Of a stretch of DNA of 64,000 bases, positions 1-9,671 are shown in pieces. How positions within the stretch are numbered: the stretch's first letter is position 1; every line of letters starts with the position of its first letter. The position numbers were made by a program, and so were the translations under genes. The stretch covers positions 62,001 to 126,000 of the forward strand of contig JAJZUT010000002.1 in assembly GCA_021847105.1 (NCBI GenBank), read 5' to 3'. The notes under the pieces were generated by a model, which did no database searches, had not been told where the DNA came from, and saw nothing but the letters and a program-made list of their open reading frames with translations. The DNA is from Pseudomonadota bacterium. GTDB taxonomy: Bacteria > Pseudomonadota > Gammaproteobacteria > Steroidobacterales > Steroidobacteraceae.

Positions 1-496
1 GCGCGCGCATCATCGACTCGAACGCAACCCCGCCCGAGCGGGCATCGAAATACGGATAGCGCTCGAGCTTCAGACCGCAGCCGGACAGCAGCGGCACGTG
101 GTTGGCCCAGGTCGGGTCGCTCACGTGCACGACGGCATCGGGACGGGCGATGCGGATCAGCTCCGCACCCAGGCGCAGCGCGCCGCAGCCACCGGGGGCC
201 TGAACCGCGCACACCCGATCCGAGTCCGCCAGCGGCGAGCCTTCGCCCAGAGCGAGTCGTCGCATTGCCGCGTTGAAGCTCGCGTTTCCGGCAGGCGCCA
301 CGTAGGTCTTGGTCGTCTGCCGCTCGAGAACATCGCGTTCCGCCTCGCGCACCGCCTTCATGACCGGGGTGTCACCCCGCTCATCGCGGTACACGCCGAC
401 ACCGAGATCGACTTTGCGGGAATCTGCGTCAGCGCGAAACGCGGCCATCAGGCCGAGAATAGGATCCGGCGGCAGCCGGTCGAGATGCTCAAGCAC
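1..496 (-). CDS. Aromatic/aspartate aminotransferase, N-terminal part (cut by window edge)
   Basis: The protein reads leftwards off the window, so only about the first 165 residues are present. It opens MLEHLDRLPPDPILGLM and continues with VDLGVGVYRDERGDTPVM, which is the N-terminal signature of class I PLP aminotransferases of the AspC/TyrB type (substrate-lid region and the VGVY segment). The catalytic lysine would lie beyond the edge and cannot be checked. The start is a GTG preceded by GAGGAGAA at good spacing. Such enzymes exchange amino groups between aspartate or aromatic amino acids and 2-oxoglutarate in the cytoplasm. AspC and TyrB cannot be told apart from this fragment. The gene is divergent from motA. 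Confidence 0.8.
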   Translation of the reverse strand, partial: MLEHLDRLPPDPILGLMAAFRADADSRKVDLGVGVYRDERGDTPVMKAVREAERDVLERQTTKTYVAPAGNASFNAAMRRLALGEGSPLADSDRVCAVQAPGGCGALRLGAELIRIARPDAVVHVSDPTWANHVPLLSGCGLKLERYPYFDARSGGVAFESMMRA

Positions 497-578
497 GGGA
501 TTCTCCTCGCCGCAGGTCGCACGCGGCGTCCGTCCCGAAGTTTACACGGTCAGCGTCACAGTTCCGGGCCTCCGTGGT

Positions 579-605
579 TCAAGATCAGCGGTCGGGCGCC
601 GATAC
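579..605 (+). promoter_or_regulatory. Probable sigma-28 (FliA) promoter for motAB
   Basis: TCAAGATC, then 11 bases, then GCCGATAC resembles the flagellar class 3 consensus TAAAGTTT-N11-GCCGATAA. The -10 half matches 7 of 8 positions and the -35 half 5 of 8. It lies about 95 bases before the motA start. Placement before stator genes fits the usual FliA regulon. Confidence 0.6.
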
Positions 606-619
606 TGGCCACAGTATCG
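600..619. repeat. Perfect 8-bp inverted repeat before motA
   Basis: CGATACTG and CAGTATCG are separated by four bases (GCCA). The repeat overlaps the end of the proposed sigma-28 -10 element and the expected transcription start. It could be an operator or an mRNA hairpin; nothing in the sequence decides this. Confidence 0.4.
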
Positions 620-698
620 CTGCACAGTGGACCGGAGTCGCCCGTAACGGCGCCAGGGGCACGGCGCGGCGCCCTTCAAGAACAGGCTTGCGCAGTTC

Positions 699-1565
699 GT
701 GATTCAGATCATCGGAAGCATCGTCGTACTCGCCTGCGTCGCCGTGGGCTTCATGATCGAGGGTGGGAAGCTGCTCGCGCTGTGGCACCCGGCGGAGTTC
801 CTGATCATCATCGGGGCGGCCTTCGGCGCATTTCTCACCAGCAATCCGATCAAGGTCGTCAAGGCCAGCCTTAGCGGTATCGTCGCGTTGTTTAAACAGG
901 AGCGCTACGAGCACGACGATTACGTCTCGATCCTGAAGCTGCTCTACGATGTGCTGCTGCGCATCCGCAAAGAGGGCCTGATGTCGATCGAGTCGGACAT
1001 CGAGTCAGCCGACGGCGGAGAGCTGTTCAAGAAGTACCCGGAGATCGCCGCCGACCATCACCTGCGCAATTTCATCACGGACAGTCTGCGATTGATGGTG
1101 GGCGGCAACCTCGATCCGCATGAATTCGAGAGTCTGCTCGACGAGGAAGTCGAGACCTTCCGCCAAGAGGCACATGAGCCGGGACACGCCGTGCAACGCA
1201 TGGCCGATGCACTGCCGGGATTCGGCATCGTCGCGGCCGTGCTGGGTATCGTGAACACCATGGCCTCGATCGCCAGCGCCGACACCGCCACCATCGGTGA
1301 GCGGGTCGCCTCGGCGCTGGTCGGTACTTTTCTCGGGATCCTGGTCTCCTACGGCTTTGCCGGACCGCTCGCGGCGGCAATGGACCATGCCGCCAACGAC
1401 GAGATCAAGGCCTTCGAGCTGGTCAAGATGGCCCTGGTCGCCAGCGTGCGCGGCTACGTGCCTGCCGTGGCGATCGAATTCGCCCGCAAGCTCCTGTTCA
1501 GTGACGTACGTCCGAGCTTCGCCGATCTCGAGGCGAAGCTGAAGGACAAACCCGCGAAGGCCTGA
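699..1565 (+). CDS. motA: Flagellar motor stator protein MotA
   Basis: MotA is the inner-membrane proton-channel and torque subunit of the flagellar stator, working with MotB. The 288-residue product has the family's length. Hydrophobic segments lie near residues 3-20, 32-50, 171-190 and 204-226, with a charged cytoplasmic loop between the second and third. The residues corresponding to the E. coli torque pair are present as R90 and E98, and the channel proline is P173 in ALPGFG. Start is GTG; the frame before it has no better start. The TGA stop overlaps the motB ATG (TGATG), so translation is probably coupled. No other flagellar genes lie in the window. Confidence 0.95.
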   Translation: MIQIIGSIVVLACVAVGFMIEGGKLLALWHPAEFLIIIGAAFGAFLTSNPIKVVKASLSGIVALFKQERYEHDDYVSILKLLYDVLLRIRKEGLMSIESDIESADGGELFKKYPEIAADHHLRNFITDSLRLMVGGNLDPHEFESLLDEEVETFRQEAHEPGHAVQRMADALPGFGIVAAVLGIVNTMASIASADTATIGERVASALVGTFLGILVSYGFAGPLAAAMDHAANDEIKAFELVKMALVASVRGYVPAVAIEFARKLLFSDVRPSFADLEAKLKDKPAKA

Positions 1566-2566
1566 TGGCTGCCCAGAAGGAAGAGCGGCCGCTCATCGTC
1601 GTCAAAAAGGCGCGACGCGGCGAAGGCGGCCATCACGGCGGGGCCTGGAAGGTCGCGTACGCCGACTTCGTCACGGCCATGATGGCGTTCTTCCTGGTGA
1701 TGTGGATCGTCACCGCGGTCAATAAAGCCGAGCGGGCGGCCATCTTCAATTACTTCAAGAATCCGAGCATGCAGAACGGGCACAGCTCGCGCGCGGCGCC
1801 CGGTCCGCAGGGACCCGGCGGCGCCAGTACCAGCCCGATCAACCTCGGCGGAGGCCTGAACGGCCTCAGTACCAATCCGCACCGAATCGTCGCGATCAAC
1901 GGGATCAGCAGCGGCTCAGGGCCGCAGAACACGCCGCTCTCGGCAGCGCAGATCAGTGCGCGCGAAGCGAAACAGCGCCTCGCGCGCGCCGACCACAAGC
2001 GCCTGGAGTCGCTGATGGCGCAGTTGCGCAAAGCGGTCAACAAGAGCCAGGCGCTCAAGCCTTTCAAGGACCAGCTGCTGCTCGACATCACCCCGCGCGG
2101 GGTGCGCATTCAGATTGTCGACGCCAAGAATCGGCCGATGTTCGACCTCGGCAGCGCGAAGCTGCGCGGCTACACGCGCCGCATACTCAAGACCCTGGCA
2201 CCGTACCTGAACTCGGTGCCCAATCAGATCGCCATCATCGGCCACACCGATGCGCACCCCTACCCGGGCCACAACCACTACACCAACTGGGAACTGTCCG
2301 CCGACCGGGCCAACGCTGCGCGCCGCGCCCTGGTCGAAGGGGGGCTCGCGCACGGGAAGGTCGCCCGAGTGGTCGGACTCGCCTCCACCGTGCTGTTCGA
2401 CAAGGCCAACCCCTTTGATCCGATCAACCGCCGCATCAGCATCATCGTGATGACACGACGGGAGGCCGAAGCCGCGCTGCGCGCGGACACCGGCTCGGGC
2501 AGTACCGCCGACCCGCCGGGCGTACCTGCCGCCAAGGGCGCAGCGCCCGCTCCACCGCCGCACTGA
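1565..2566 (+). CDS. motB: Flagellar motor stator protein MotB
   Basis: MotB anchors the stator to peptidoglycan and carries the proton-binding aspartate. The 333-residue protein has a basic N-terminal tail, a single membrane segment near residues 31-52 with the key aspartate D34 in AYADFVTAMM, a Ser/Gly/Pro-rich linker near 65-120, and an OmpA-like peptidoglycan-binding domain from about 165 to 300, including IIGHTDAHPY and LSADRANAARRALVEGG. The C-terminal 30 residues are Ala/Pro-rich and variable. The start overlaps the motA stop by one base. It is the last gene of the motAB pair. Confidence 0.95.
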   Translation: MAAQKEERPLIVVKKARRGEGGHHGGAWKVAYADFVTAMMAFFLVMWIVTAVNKAERAAIFNYFKNPSMQNGHSSRAAPGPQGPGGASTSPINLGGGLNGLSTNPHRIVAINGISSGSGPQNTPLSAAQISAREAKQRLARADHKRLESLMAQLRKAVNKSQALKPFKDQLLLDITPRGVRIQIVDAKNRPMFDLGSAKLRGYTRRILKTLAPYLNSVPNQIAIIGHTDAHPYPGHNHYTNWELSADRANAARRALVEGGLAHGKVARVVGLASTVLFDKANPFDPINRRISIIVMTRREAEAALRADTGSGSTADPPGVPAAKGAAPAPPPH

Positions 2567-2736
2567 CCCGGCGGCGCATTCTTCACACGTCGCTCACGGA
2601 TCCGCGCGTAGCGTGGCAGCCCACTCGGCCCGCCGCTGCACCACGATGCTCCACATCGCGCACCAGCGCAGTGCGCCGGTGTGGCCCCAGTGCGTGCCCG
2701 GGGGGCCTTTCGGGCCGATTTCGCCACCGCCACACC

Positions 2737-2753
2737 TGGCACGAGTTGTGCTT
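2737..2753 (+). promoter_or_regulatory. Sigma-54 promoter for the porin gene
   Basis: TGGCACGAGTTGTGCTT closely matches the RpoN consensus TGGCACG-N4-TTGCW. The GG doublet (2738-2739) and GC doublet (2750-2751) have the obligatory 10-base separation. Transcription would start near 2762, 37 bases before the porin ATG. An enhancer-binding protein would be needed. The rest of the 2567-2798 gap holds no gene I can support. Confidence 0.75.
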
Positions 2754-2798
2754 GACCCTGTCTGCCCGACACCCGGCTGCGATCACGAAAGGCTCAGC

Positions 2799-3899
2799 AT
2801 GCGCAAGGCTCTCCCGTCATCACCCGTCGCCGCGGCGATGCTCGCCGCTCTCATGCCCGCCGGCGCTCACGCCAGCGGCTCGCCCGCCGCAACACTCGGC
2901 GAGCTCCTCGCCAACTCCGGTATCAGCGCATCCGGTTATCTCGCCGCCTCCTACTACAGTTCATCGGGTGGCAATACATTTCATCAGTTCGACACTGCGC
3001 ATGACGCCCTGCAGCTCGACCAGGCCGGCCTCACTGTCGCCTATCAGCCCAAGCACGGCTTCGGGGCGCTGCTAGATGTGATCGGTGGCGACGATGCCAA
3101 GATCGTCAACGCCGCCGAGAGCGCCTCGGCCTCGAGCAACAATGCCATCGATCTGTTGCAGGGCTACCTGCAGTACGCCGACGGCCGGCTGACCCTGCAG
3201 GCCGGGAAGTTCACGACCCTGGCCGGCGCGGAGGTCATCGCACCGACCGGAAATACGAACTTCTCCCGCTCGCTGCTCTTTTACGCCGAGCCGATGACGC
3301 ACACCGGCGTGCGCGCGACGTACGCGCTCGACAGCGTTCTCAGCGTCATTGTCGGCATGAACAACGGCTGGAACTACACCAGTATCAGCTCGGGGTCGAA
3401 AACCCTCGAACTGGGGATTGCACTGAACCCCACCAGCGCCGTCTCCTTCACTGCACAGAGCTACATCGGCAACGACCCGGTCGATCTCACCCGGCGCACG
3501 CTGATCGATACCGTCGCGACTTACAACGTCACCGCCTCGCTGCAGCTGGTGGCCAGCTACGACTGGGGCAAACAGCGCTCGAGCAGCGTCACGCCGGGAG
3601 GACAGTGGAGCGGCGTGGCGGTGTACGTGAACGAACGGCTCAGCCGCCGCTGGCGGCTCTCACTGCGCGGCGAATCCTTCGATGATCGCAACGGCTTCAT
3701 CACCGGAACGGCACAGAGGCTCAAGGAAGGCACTGTGACTCTCGGCTACGATCCGACGGCGGACTTCGAGCTGCGCATCGAGGGCCGCTACGACACTTCG
3801 AACCGGGCGACCTTTGTCTACAGCGCTGCCGGGCAGGCGCACGCCCGCTATAGCGGGCAGCAGAGCGAATTCGCGCTGCAGGGCGTGTACTCGTTCTAA
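2799..3899 (+). CDS. Outer-membrane beta-barrel porin (OmpL/bbp2-like)
   Basis: A 366-residue exported protein. A signal peptide of about 25 residues (MRKALPSSPVAAAMLAALM, cleaved after AHASG or nearby) is followed by alternating polar/aromatic strands typical of an outer-membrane barrel, with GYLAASYYSS near the start and a C-terminal GVYSF ending in phenylalanine, the usual BamA recognition signal. The pattern resembles the 'putative beta-barrel porin-2, OmpL-like' group; substrate is unknown. An in-frame extension back to 2613 is possible but would bury the signal peptide, so the ATG at 2799 is chosen. A sigma-54 promoter lies just upstream and a strong hairpin directly after the stop, making this a one-gene unit. 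Confidence 0.82.
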   Translation: MRKALPSSPVAAAMLAALMPAGAHASGSPAATLGELLANSGISASGYLAASYYSSSGGNTFHQFDTAHDALQLDQAGLTVAYQPKHGFGALLDVIGGDDAKIVNAAESASASSNNAIDLLQGYLQYADGRLTLQAGKFTTLAGAEVIAPTGNTNFSRSLLFYAEPMTHTGVRATYALDSVLSVIVGMNNGWNYTSISSGSKTLELGIALNPTSAVSFTAQSYIGNDPVDLTRRTLIDTVATYNVTASLQLVASYDWGKQRSSSVTPGGQWSGVAVYVNERLSRRWRLSLRGESFDDRNGFITGTAQRLKEGTVTLGYDPTADFELRIEGRYDTSNRATFVYSAAGQAHARYSGQQSEFALQGVYSF

Positions 3900-3900
3900 A

Positions 3901-3943
3901 TTGTGATGCCGGCGGCCGGGCAAGCCGGCCGCCGGCATCACAA
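3901..3943 (+). terminator. Perfect 19-bp hairpin after the porin gene
   Basis: The arms 3901-3919 and 3925-3943 are exact reverse complements around a 5-base loop (GCAAG). The stem starts two bases after the porin stop. There is no T-run after it, so it may act as a strong mRNA stabiliser or a terminator without a canonical U-tract. Confidence 0.7.
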
Positions 3944-4026
3944 GGTGATTTCGCGCATGCCCGCGGCAGGGCGAACGTGCTATGGTAAGTGAGTCTCAAT
4001 TCATCGCCGCCGAGCGCGCAGCCACA

Positions 4027-5196
<1,170 letters not shown>

Positions 5197-5229
5197 CTGC
5201 ACTGACCGTTTACTCTCCGGCACTCGCAC

Positions 5230-5952
5230 ATGGGACGTATTTTCGAAGTCCGCAAGCACACGATGTTTGCGCGCTGGAACCGCATGGCCAAGCAGTTCGC
5301 GCGCATCGCCAAGGACATCACCATGGCGGTGAAAGCGGGCGGGCCGGACCCATCGAGCAACCCGAGTCTGCGACGGGTGATCCAGAATGCCCGCGCAGTC
5401 AACATGCCGAAGGACAAGATCGAGGCCGCGATCAAGCGGGCGAGCGGCCGTGACGCGGCACACTACCAGGAAGTGCACTACGAGGCGTACGCGCCGCACG
5501 GCGTGGCGCTGTTGATCGAGGCGGCCACAGACAACCCGACGCGCACGGTGGCTGCCGTGCGCAACATCGTGACCAAGGGTGGCGGCAATCTCGCCACTTC
5601 CGGCAGCGTCGCCTTCCTGTTCAAGCGCATGGGCGTGTTCCGTCTCGATCCGGCGGGCATCGATCAGGACGACCTCGAGCTGTACCTGATCGATCATGGA
5701 CTCGAGGAGATGGGCGAGAGCACCGGCGAGAATGGCGAGCCGCAGTTGCTGATTCGCTGCGCATTCGAGGACTTCGGCAAGGTGCAGGAGGCGCTCGAGT
5801 CGCGGGGCATAACGCCGTTATCAGCCGAGCACGAGTACATCTGCGCCGCGCCCACGGAGCTGCCCGAGGCGCAGGCCCAGGAAGTGCTCGCGCTGATCGA
5901 CAAGCTCGAGCAGGACGATGACGTTCAGCGGGTGTTTCACACTCTCGCCTGA
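5230..5952 (+). CDS. YebC/PmpR family protein
   Basis: A 240-residue member of the YebC/TACO1 family, described as DNA-binding transcription regulators in some bacteria and more recently as factors that help ribosomes through proline-rich stretches. The N-terminal helical domain has the signature [20 protein letters not shown] and [19 protein letters not shown], followed by the [13 protein letters not shown] and DNPTRT segments of the middle domain. Near the N-terminus a [15 protein letters not shown] segment resembles the YeeN subgroup rather than the HSKW of classic YebC. It follows the desaturase by 33 bases in the same direction. No ruvC or ruvAB genes are adjacent, unlike the classic yebC context. 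Confidence 0.88.
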   Translation: MGRIFEVRKHTMFARWNRMAKQFARIAKDITMAVKAGGPDPSSNPSLRRVIQNARAVNMPKDKIEAAIKRASGRDAAHYQEVHYEAYAPHGVALLIEAATDNPTRTVAAVRNIVTKGGGNLATSGSVAFLFKRMGVFRLDPAGIDQDDLELYLIDHGLEEMGESTGENGEPQLLIRCAFEDFGKVQEALESRGITPLSAEHEYICAAPTELPEAQAQEVLALIDKLEQDDDVQRVFHTLA

Positions 5953-5972
5953 GCGAGCTGCGCGGCGGGCGC

Positions 5973-6503
5973 TCAGTCAGGCATCGGTGTCATACGGTCT
6001 CCGAGGGCATCCTCGAAGCCGAAGTGGCGCATGTCTCTGACGCGCTGCGGGTAAAGTATGCCGTCGAGATGATCGACCTCGTGCTGCACGACCCGCGCAT
6101 GGAAGCCTTCCACCGTGCGATCGATCGGCTCGCCCTGCAGATCGAATCCGCGATAGCGCAGCCGCGTGAAGCGCGGCACCAGTCCACGCAGTCCCGGCAC
6201 TGACAGGCAGCCTTCCCAGCCCTCCGCTTGCTCGGCACCGAGCGGGGTCAACTCTGGGTTCACCAGCACGGTGTAGGGCACTGGCGCGACATGCGGGTAG
6301 CGCGGGTTGTCGGCAACCTCGAAGATCACCACCCGCAGGCTAACGCCGATCTGTGGCGCGGCGATGCCGGCGCCATTCAGCGCGCGCATGGTGTCATCCA
6401 TATCCCGCACCAGCGCATGGAGCTGCGCGTCGAAGTGCTGCACCGGGACGGCAACCTGCCCGAGCAACGCCTCACCCATCTTCAACACCGGTCGTACGGC
6501 CAT
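5973..6503 (-). CDS. def: Peptide deformylase
   Basis: Removes the N-formyl group from new polypeptides in the cytoplasm. All three metalloenzyme motifs are present: GAGIAAPQIG (motif 1), EGCLSVPG with metal ligand C99 (motif 2), and QHEVDHLDG with H141, E142 and H145 (motif 3). Length is 176 residues, normal for the family. The ATG at 6503 gives the usual N-terminus (MAVRPVLKMGEALLGQVAVP); in-frame starts further out would add a non-conserved stretch. It is convergent with yebC and divergent from the DUF3014 gene. It is not beside fmt, so it may be a second deformylase copy in this genome. Confidence 0.93.
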   Translation of the reverse strand: MAVRPVLKMGEALLGQVAVPVQHFDAQLHALVRDMDDTMRALNGAGIAAPQIGVSLRVVIFEVADNPRYPHVAPVPYTVLVNPELTPLGAEQAEGWEGCLSVPGLRGLVPRFTRLRYRGFDLQGEPIDRTVEGFHARVVQHEVDHLDGILYPQRVRDMRHFGFEDALGDRMTPMPD

Positions 6504-6546
6504 GGGTGTACAGTACTCCATTTCGTGGCCTCGGGAGTGACACCAG

Positions 6547-7395
6547 ATGTGGAACAAGACTGACCCGGAAGAGTCCTTCCGCAACAAGGTCATTTGGTGG
6601 GCGGCTGGAATCGTCGCGGCCGCGTTGATCGGCGTCGGCGTCTACTATCGCTTCCACGCGCCGCAGCCTGCCCCGACCAGCACCCCTGTGCCAGCAGCGC
6701 CACCGACCGCCTCCAACGCACCGACACCGCTGCCGAGTGCGCCGCAGACTCAGGCGATCCAGCATCCCGTCCCGGCTGGCAGCGCGTCGTCGAGCAACAA
6801 GCCGTTGCCGCCCCTCAATGCCAGTGACGCCACGGTGCTTGCCGCGCTCGACACGCTGATCGGACACCCGGCCGTCGTCCGCTTCATCGTGCCGAAGAAC
6901 GTCATCCGCCGTGTCGTGGTCACAGTCGACAGTCTACCGCGCGCAAAGGTGGCGGCGGATCTGCGTCCGATCCAACCGACACCCGGCTCGACGATCGTCG
7001 AGCGACAGGGCGGCATTACGGTGCTGAGCCAGCGCAACTTCGCGCGCTACGCGCCGCTCATCGCCATCGTGAGCCGACTCGACGTCAATGCGCTCGCGAA
7101 AGTCTATTTCCGGCTGTATCCGCTGTTTCAACAGGCGTACGAAAGCCTGGGTTACCCCGGCAAGTACTTCAACGACCGGCTGGTGCAGGCCATCGACAGC
7201 CTGCTCGCCACGCCGACGCCCGACGGGCCCATCACACTGGTGCGGCCCAAGGTGTTCTGGCAGTTCGCCGACGCAAAGCTCGAGGCGCTGCCGGCCGGGC
7301 AGAAACTGCTGATCCGCATGGGGCCGAAGAACGCGGCCATCATCGAGGCGAAGCTGCGCCAGTTCCGCACGCTGATCGCCAGCCCGCCGCAATAG
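6547..7395 (+). CDS. DUF3014 domain membrane-anchored protein
   Basis: A 282-residue protein of unknown function. One membrane segment (residues about 15-34, KVIWWAAGIVAAALIGVGVY) is followed by a Pro/Ala/Thr linker (40-80) and a conserved globular part from about 95 to the end, with VRFIVPKNVIRRVVVTVDSL, SQRNFARYAPL and YPLFQQAYESLGYPG. This arrangement matches the DUF3014 family, single-pass proteins with most of their length outside the cytoplasm. No enzymatic motif is visible. It stands alone between def and the convergent HIT gene. Confidence 0.8.
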   Translation: MWNKTDPEESFRNKVIWWAAGIVAAALIGVGVYYRFHAPQPAPTSTPVPAAPPTASNAPTPLPSAPQTQAIQHPVPAGSASSSNKPLPPLNASDATVLAALDTLIGHPAVVRFIVPKNVIRRVVVTVDSLPRAKVAADLRPIQPTPGSTIVERQGGITVLSQRNFARYAPLIAIVSRLDVNALAKVYFRLYPLFQQAYESLGYPGKYFNDRLVQAIDSLLATPTPDGPITLVRPKVFWQFADAKLEALPAGQKLLIRMGPKNAAIIEAKLRQFRTLIASPPQ

Positions 7396-7407
7396 CCGTG
7401 GCGGCGC

Positions 7408-7866
7408 TCAGCGGCCGGGCGGCCGCTCGAGCGCCTGACGCAACTGCGCGAGCAGCTCCCCGTGCACGGCGGGGCTGAACGGTTCGCCCGCCTGCCAGTC
7501 ATAGGCCCAAGGGTGGGCCGTGCGCAGCGCCTCAGGCTCGTCGCGATAGCGCGGGATCACGTGCGCGTGCAGCGCCGGCTCGAGATTGCCCAGCATCGCG
7601 TAGTTGATGCGCACCGCACCGGTGACCGCGAGCACTGCATCGCCGAGCCGTGCCAGATCGAGCAGGAAGCTGCTGCGCGCGACGACATCCAACGCGTTGA
7701 GGCTCGGCACCACGGGGTCGGGCAGCAGCAACGCGTAGCCGCGCAGGAACTGCCGCTCGCCGAGCACGGCCCAGCCCGAATGCATCCGGGCGATGAGCCG
7801 CGGATCGGCGCCGGCTCGCGCCGCTTCGACCTGCCGGTGGATTGCGCTTGGCGCACCCCTCAGCAT
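7408..7866 (-). CDS. HIT-family nucleotide hydrolase/transferase-like protein
   Basis: A 152-residue protein with the histidine-triad core LHAHVIPRYRDEP near residues 105-117, which corresponds to the HxHxI part of HIT enzymes acting on dinucleoside polyphosphates or adenylates. The first triad histidine is replaced by leucine or lies outside the classical spacing, so the match is partial. The ATG overlaps the stop of the HAD gene (ATGCTGA), which argues for coupled translation and for this start. Exact substrate cannot be read from the sequence. Confidence 0.7.
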   Translation of the reverse strand: MLRGAPSAIHRQVEAARAGADPRLIARMHSGWAVLGERQFLRGYALLLPDPVVPSLNALDVVARSSFLLDLARLGDAVLAVTGAVRINYAMLGNLEPALHAHVIPRYRDEPEALRTAHPWAYDWQAGEPFSPAVHGELLAQLRQALERPPGR

Positions 7867-8456
7867 GCGACCCCCAGCGCGCGCAGCGCGCTCACGGTGC
7901 TCGCGTGACTCGTGTGTTCGATCGCCTGCCAACCCCGGCCGCGTGCCGCGCGAACGTTCTCCGGCCGATCATCGACGAACACCGTAACGGCCGGCTCGAG
8001 CTCAAAGCGTCGCTCGGCCTCGGCATAGATTGCCGCCTCGGGCTTCATCACCCCGGCAAGAAACGACGGCAGTGCGCCATGACCGATGCGATGCAGCCCG
8101 TATTCGCGCGATAAATGCGCCCAGTGCAGATCGCCGATGTTCGAGAGCAGATACACCCGGTAGCGCTCGCTCAGGCGTTGCGCCAGCGCCACCATCGCAG
8201 GCTGCAGTTCGAACATACCGACCCAGGCGGCGTAGGCCTCGGCCGGATCCATCGGCCGCGATGCAAGCTGCGCAAAGCGCTCGAGCAACTGCTGACCGGT
8301 CAGCCGGCCGCACTCGTGTTCCTGTAGCACGACGCGCGTCAGCACCGAATTCAGGTCGGGTGCCTCGACTTCGTGCGCGCGCAGAAACTGCAGGAACGGC
8401 TCGCTGTTCAGGTGTACGAACACCCAGCCGATATCGAATACGATATTACGGATCAA
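7860..8456 (-). CDS. HAD-superfamily (subclass IA, YihX-like) phosphatase
   Basis: A 198-residue haloacid dehalogenase-type phosphatase. Motif I is FDIGWV, with glycine in place of the second aspartate as in the YihX/glucose-1-phosphatase branch; motif II is LLSNIGD; motif III is the lysine in GVMKPEAAIY; motif IV is VFVDDRPENV. A cap domain occupies about residues 15-85. Loss of the second Asp is normal in this branch and does not by itself mean inactivity. The gene is translationally coupled to the HIT gene downstream, so the two may act on related nucleotide or sugar phosphates. This link is inference. Confidence 0.85.
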   Translation of the reverse strand: MIRNIVFDIGWVFVHLNSEPFLQFLRAHEVEAPDLNSVLTRVVLQEHECGRLTGQQLLERFAQLASRPMDPAEAYAAWVGMFELQPAMVALAQRLSERYRVYLLSNIGDLHWAHLSREYGLHRIGHGALPSFLAGVMKPEAAIYAEAERRFELEPAVTVFVDDRPENVRAARGRGWQAIEHTSHASTVSALRALGVAC

Positions 8457-8489
8457 CCCGATTGCTCCCTTGGGTTCGCGCTCGTCGGA

Positions 8490-9671
8490 TCAGAGCGGAA
8501 ACGGCATCACCATCCCGGTATCACCGGGAGTCAGGTTCACCGCGACCACCGTGGCTTTGGGAAAGAAATTGAATTCGGAGGCGCTCGCCCAGGTATACGC
8601 GCCCATGGCGCGCCCGATGATCAGATCGCCCGCGTCGAGTTTCGGCAGCAGCAGATTCTCGGCGATCACATCGATGCTGTCGCAGGTGGGCCCGGCGAGC
8701 ACGGAAGGCAGCCGCTCGGGGGAGTCCTTCAGCGGCTCGACGGGGTAGCGCGCGTGATCGTACAGCTGACCGCTGTAGGAGCCGTACAGGCCGTCATCCA
8801 GGTAATACCACCAGTGCCCTTCCCGGCGCGCCCGCCCCATGACCGAGGCGACGCCGATCGCAGCCGGCCCGACGATGAACCGACCGGGCTCGGCGATCAC
8901 CCGCACACGCTTCGGCAGCGCATCGAGCGCCGCGCGCAGCGGCTCGCAGAACCGCTCGATATCCTGTACCGGTTGCGTGTAATCGATCGGAAACCCGCCA
9001 CCGATGTCGAGCGTGTCGAGAACACCCAGCTTGCGCCGGCGCCCTGCGGCCATCAGCTGTGCGCACGCGTGCAGCGCCTCGACGTGCTTGGCCGAATCTC
9101 CGGCCTGCGAGCCAACATGAAACGATAGACCGCGCACGGTGATGCCGAGCTCGGCGGCGAGTTGCGCCAGGGCAAGAGCATCCTCCGGGTCGCAGCCGAA
9201 CTTGCGCGACAGATCGCACACCGCGCCGGGGCTGCGGAACGATACGCGCAGCAGCAGTTCGGCCCGGTCCGCGAAGCGCTCGAATTTGCGCACCTCGTCG
9301 GGGTTGTCCGCCACAAATGTGCGTACCCCGAACTCGAGCGCGTTGCGGATGTCCTGCGGACGCTTGATCGGATGAGTGTGAATACAGCGCGTCGGATCGA
9401 CGCCGAGGCGGCGCACCAGCTGTACCTCGCCGCTCGTGGCCAGATCGAGAAAGCCGCCCTCGGCGAGCACCGTCTGCACGACCGCAGCATGCGGCATGGG
9501 CTTCAGCGCGTAGTGCAGGTCCACCCGCCCGAGCGCCGCGCGCAGCTTGCGGAACTGCACCCGCACACGCTCACAGTCGAGGATGAGCAGTGGCGAGCCG
9601 AACTGGCGCACCAGGCGGCGGATTTCCGCCGGTTGAAATGGATCGACGAATCGGTGACGTCTGGCGCTCAA
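8490..9671 (-). CDS. speC: Type III PLP decarboxylase, probably ornithine decarboxylase
   Basis: A 393-residue alanine-racemase-fold decarboxylase expected to turn ornithine into putrescine. The PLP lysine is K57 in HYALKPMPH; further signatures are FHVGSQ, DIGGGFPIDY (glycine-rich phosphate loop), EPGRF, and GPTCDSID with the catalytic cysteine contributed across the dimer. The GPTCDSxD form is typical of ornithine/lysine enzymes rather than diaminopimelate decarboxylase. The start is taken as TTG at 9671, whose bases overlap the sua5 stop (TTGA), with AGGGAG at proper distance; no ATG or GTG lies close by. A lysine or dual substrate remains possible. speA and homospermidine synthase occur elsewhere in the window. 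Confidence 0.85.
   Translation of the reverse strand: MSARRHRFVDPFQPAEIRRLVRQFGSPLLILDCERVRVQFRKLRAALGRVDLHYALKPMPHAAVVQTVLAEGGFLDLATSGEVQLVRRLGVDPTRCIHTHPIKRPQDIRNALEFGVRTFVADNPDEVRKFERFADRAELLLRVSFRSPGAVCDLSRKFGCDPEDALALAQLAAELGITVRGLSFHVGSQAGDSAKHVEALHACAQLMAAGRRRKLGVLDTLDIGGGFPIDYTQPVQDIERFCEPLRAALDALPKRVRVIAEPGRFIVGPAAIGVASVMGRARREGHWWYYLDDGLYGSYSGQLYDHARYPVEPLKDSPERLPSVLAGPTCDSIDVIAENLLLPKLDAGDLIIGRAMGAYTWASASEFNFFPKATVVAVNLTPGDTGMVMPFPL

Noticed and set aside
2640..2690. CACC/GGTG inverted segments as an NtrC-type enhancer upstream of the sigma-54 promoter
   Set aside because: Spacing (13 bases) does not fit known enhancer-binding sites; too weak to annotate.
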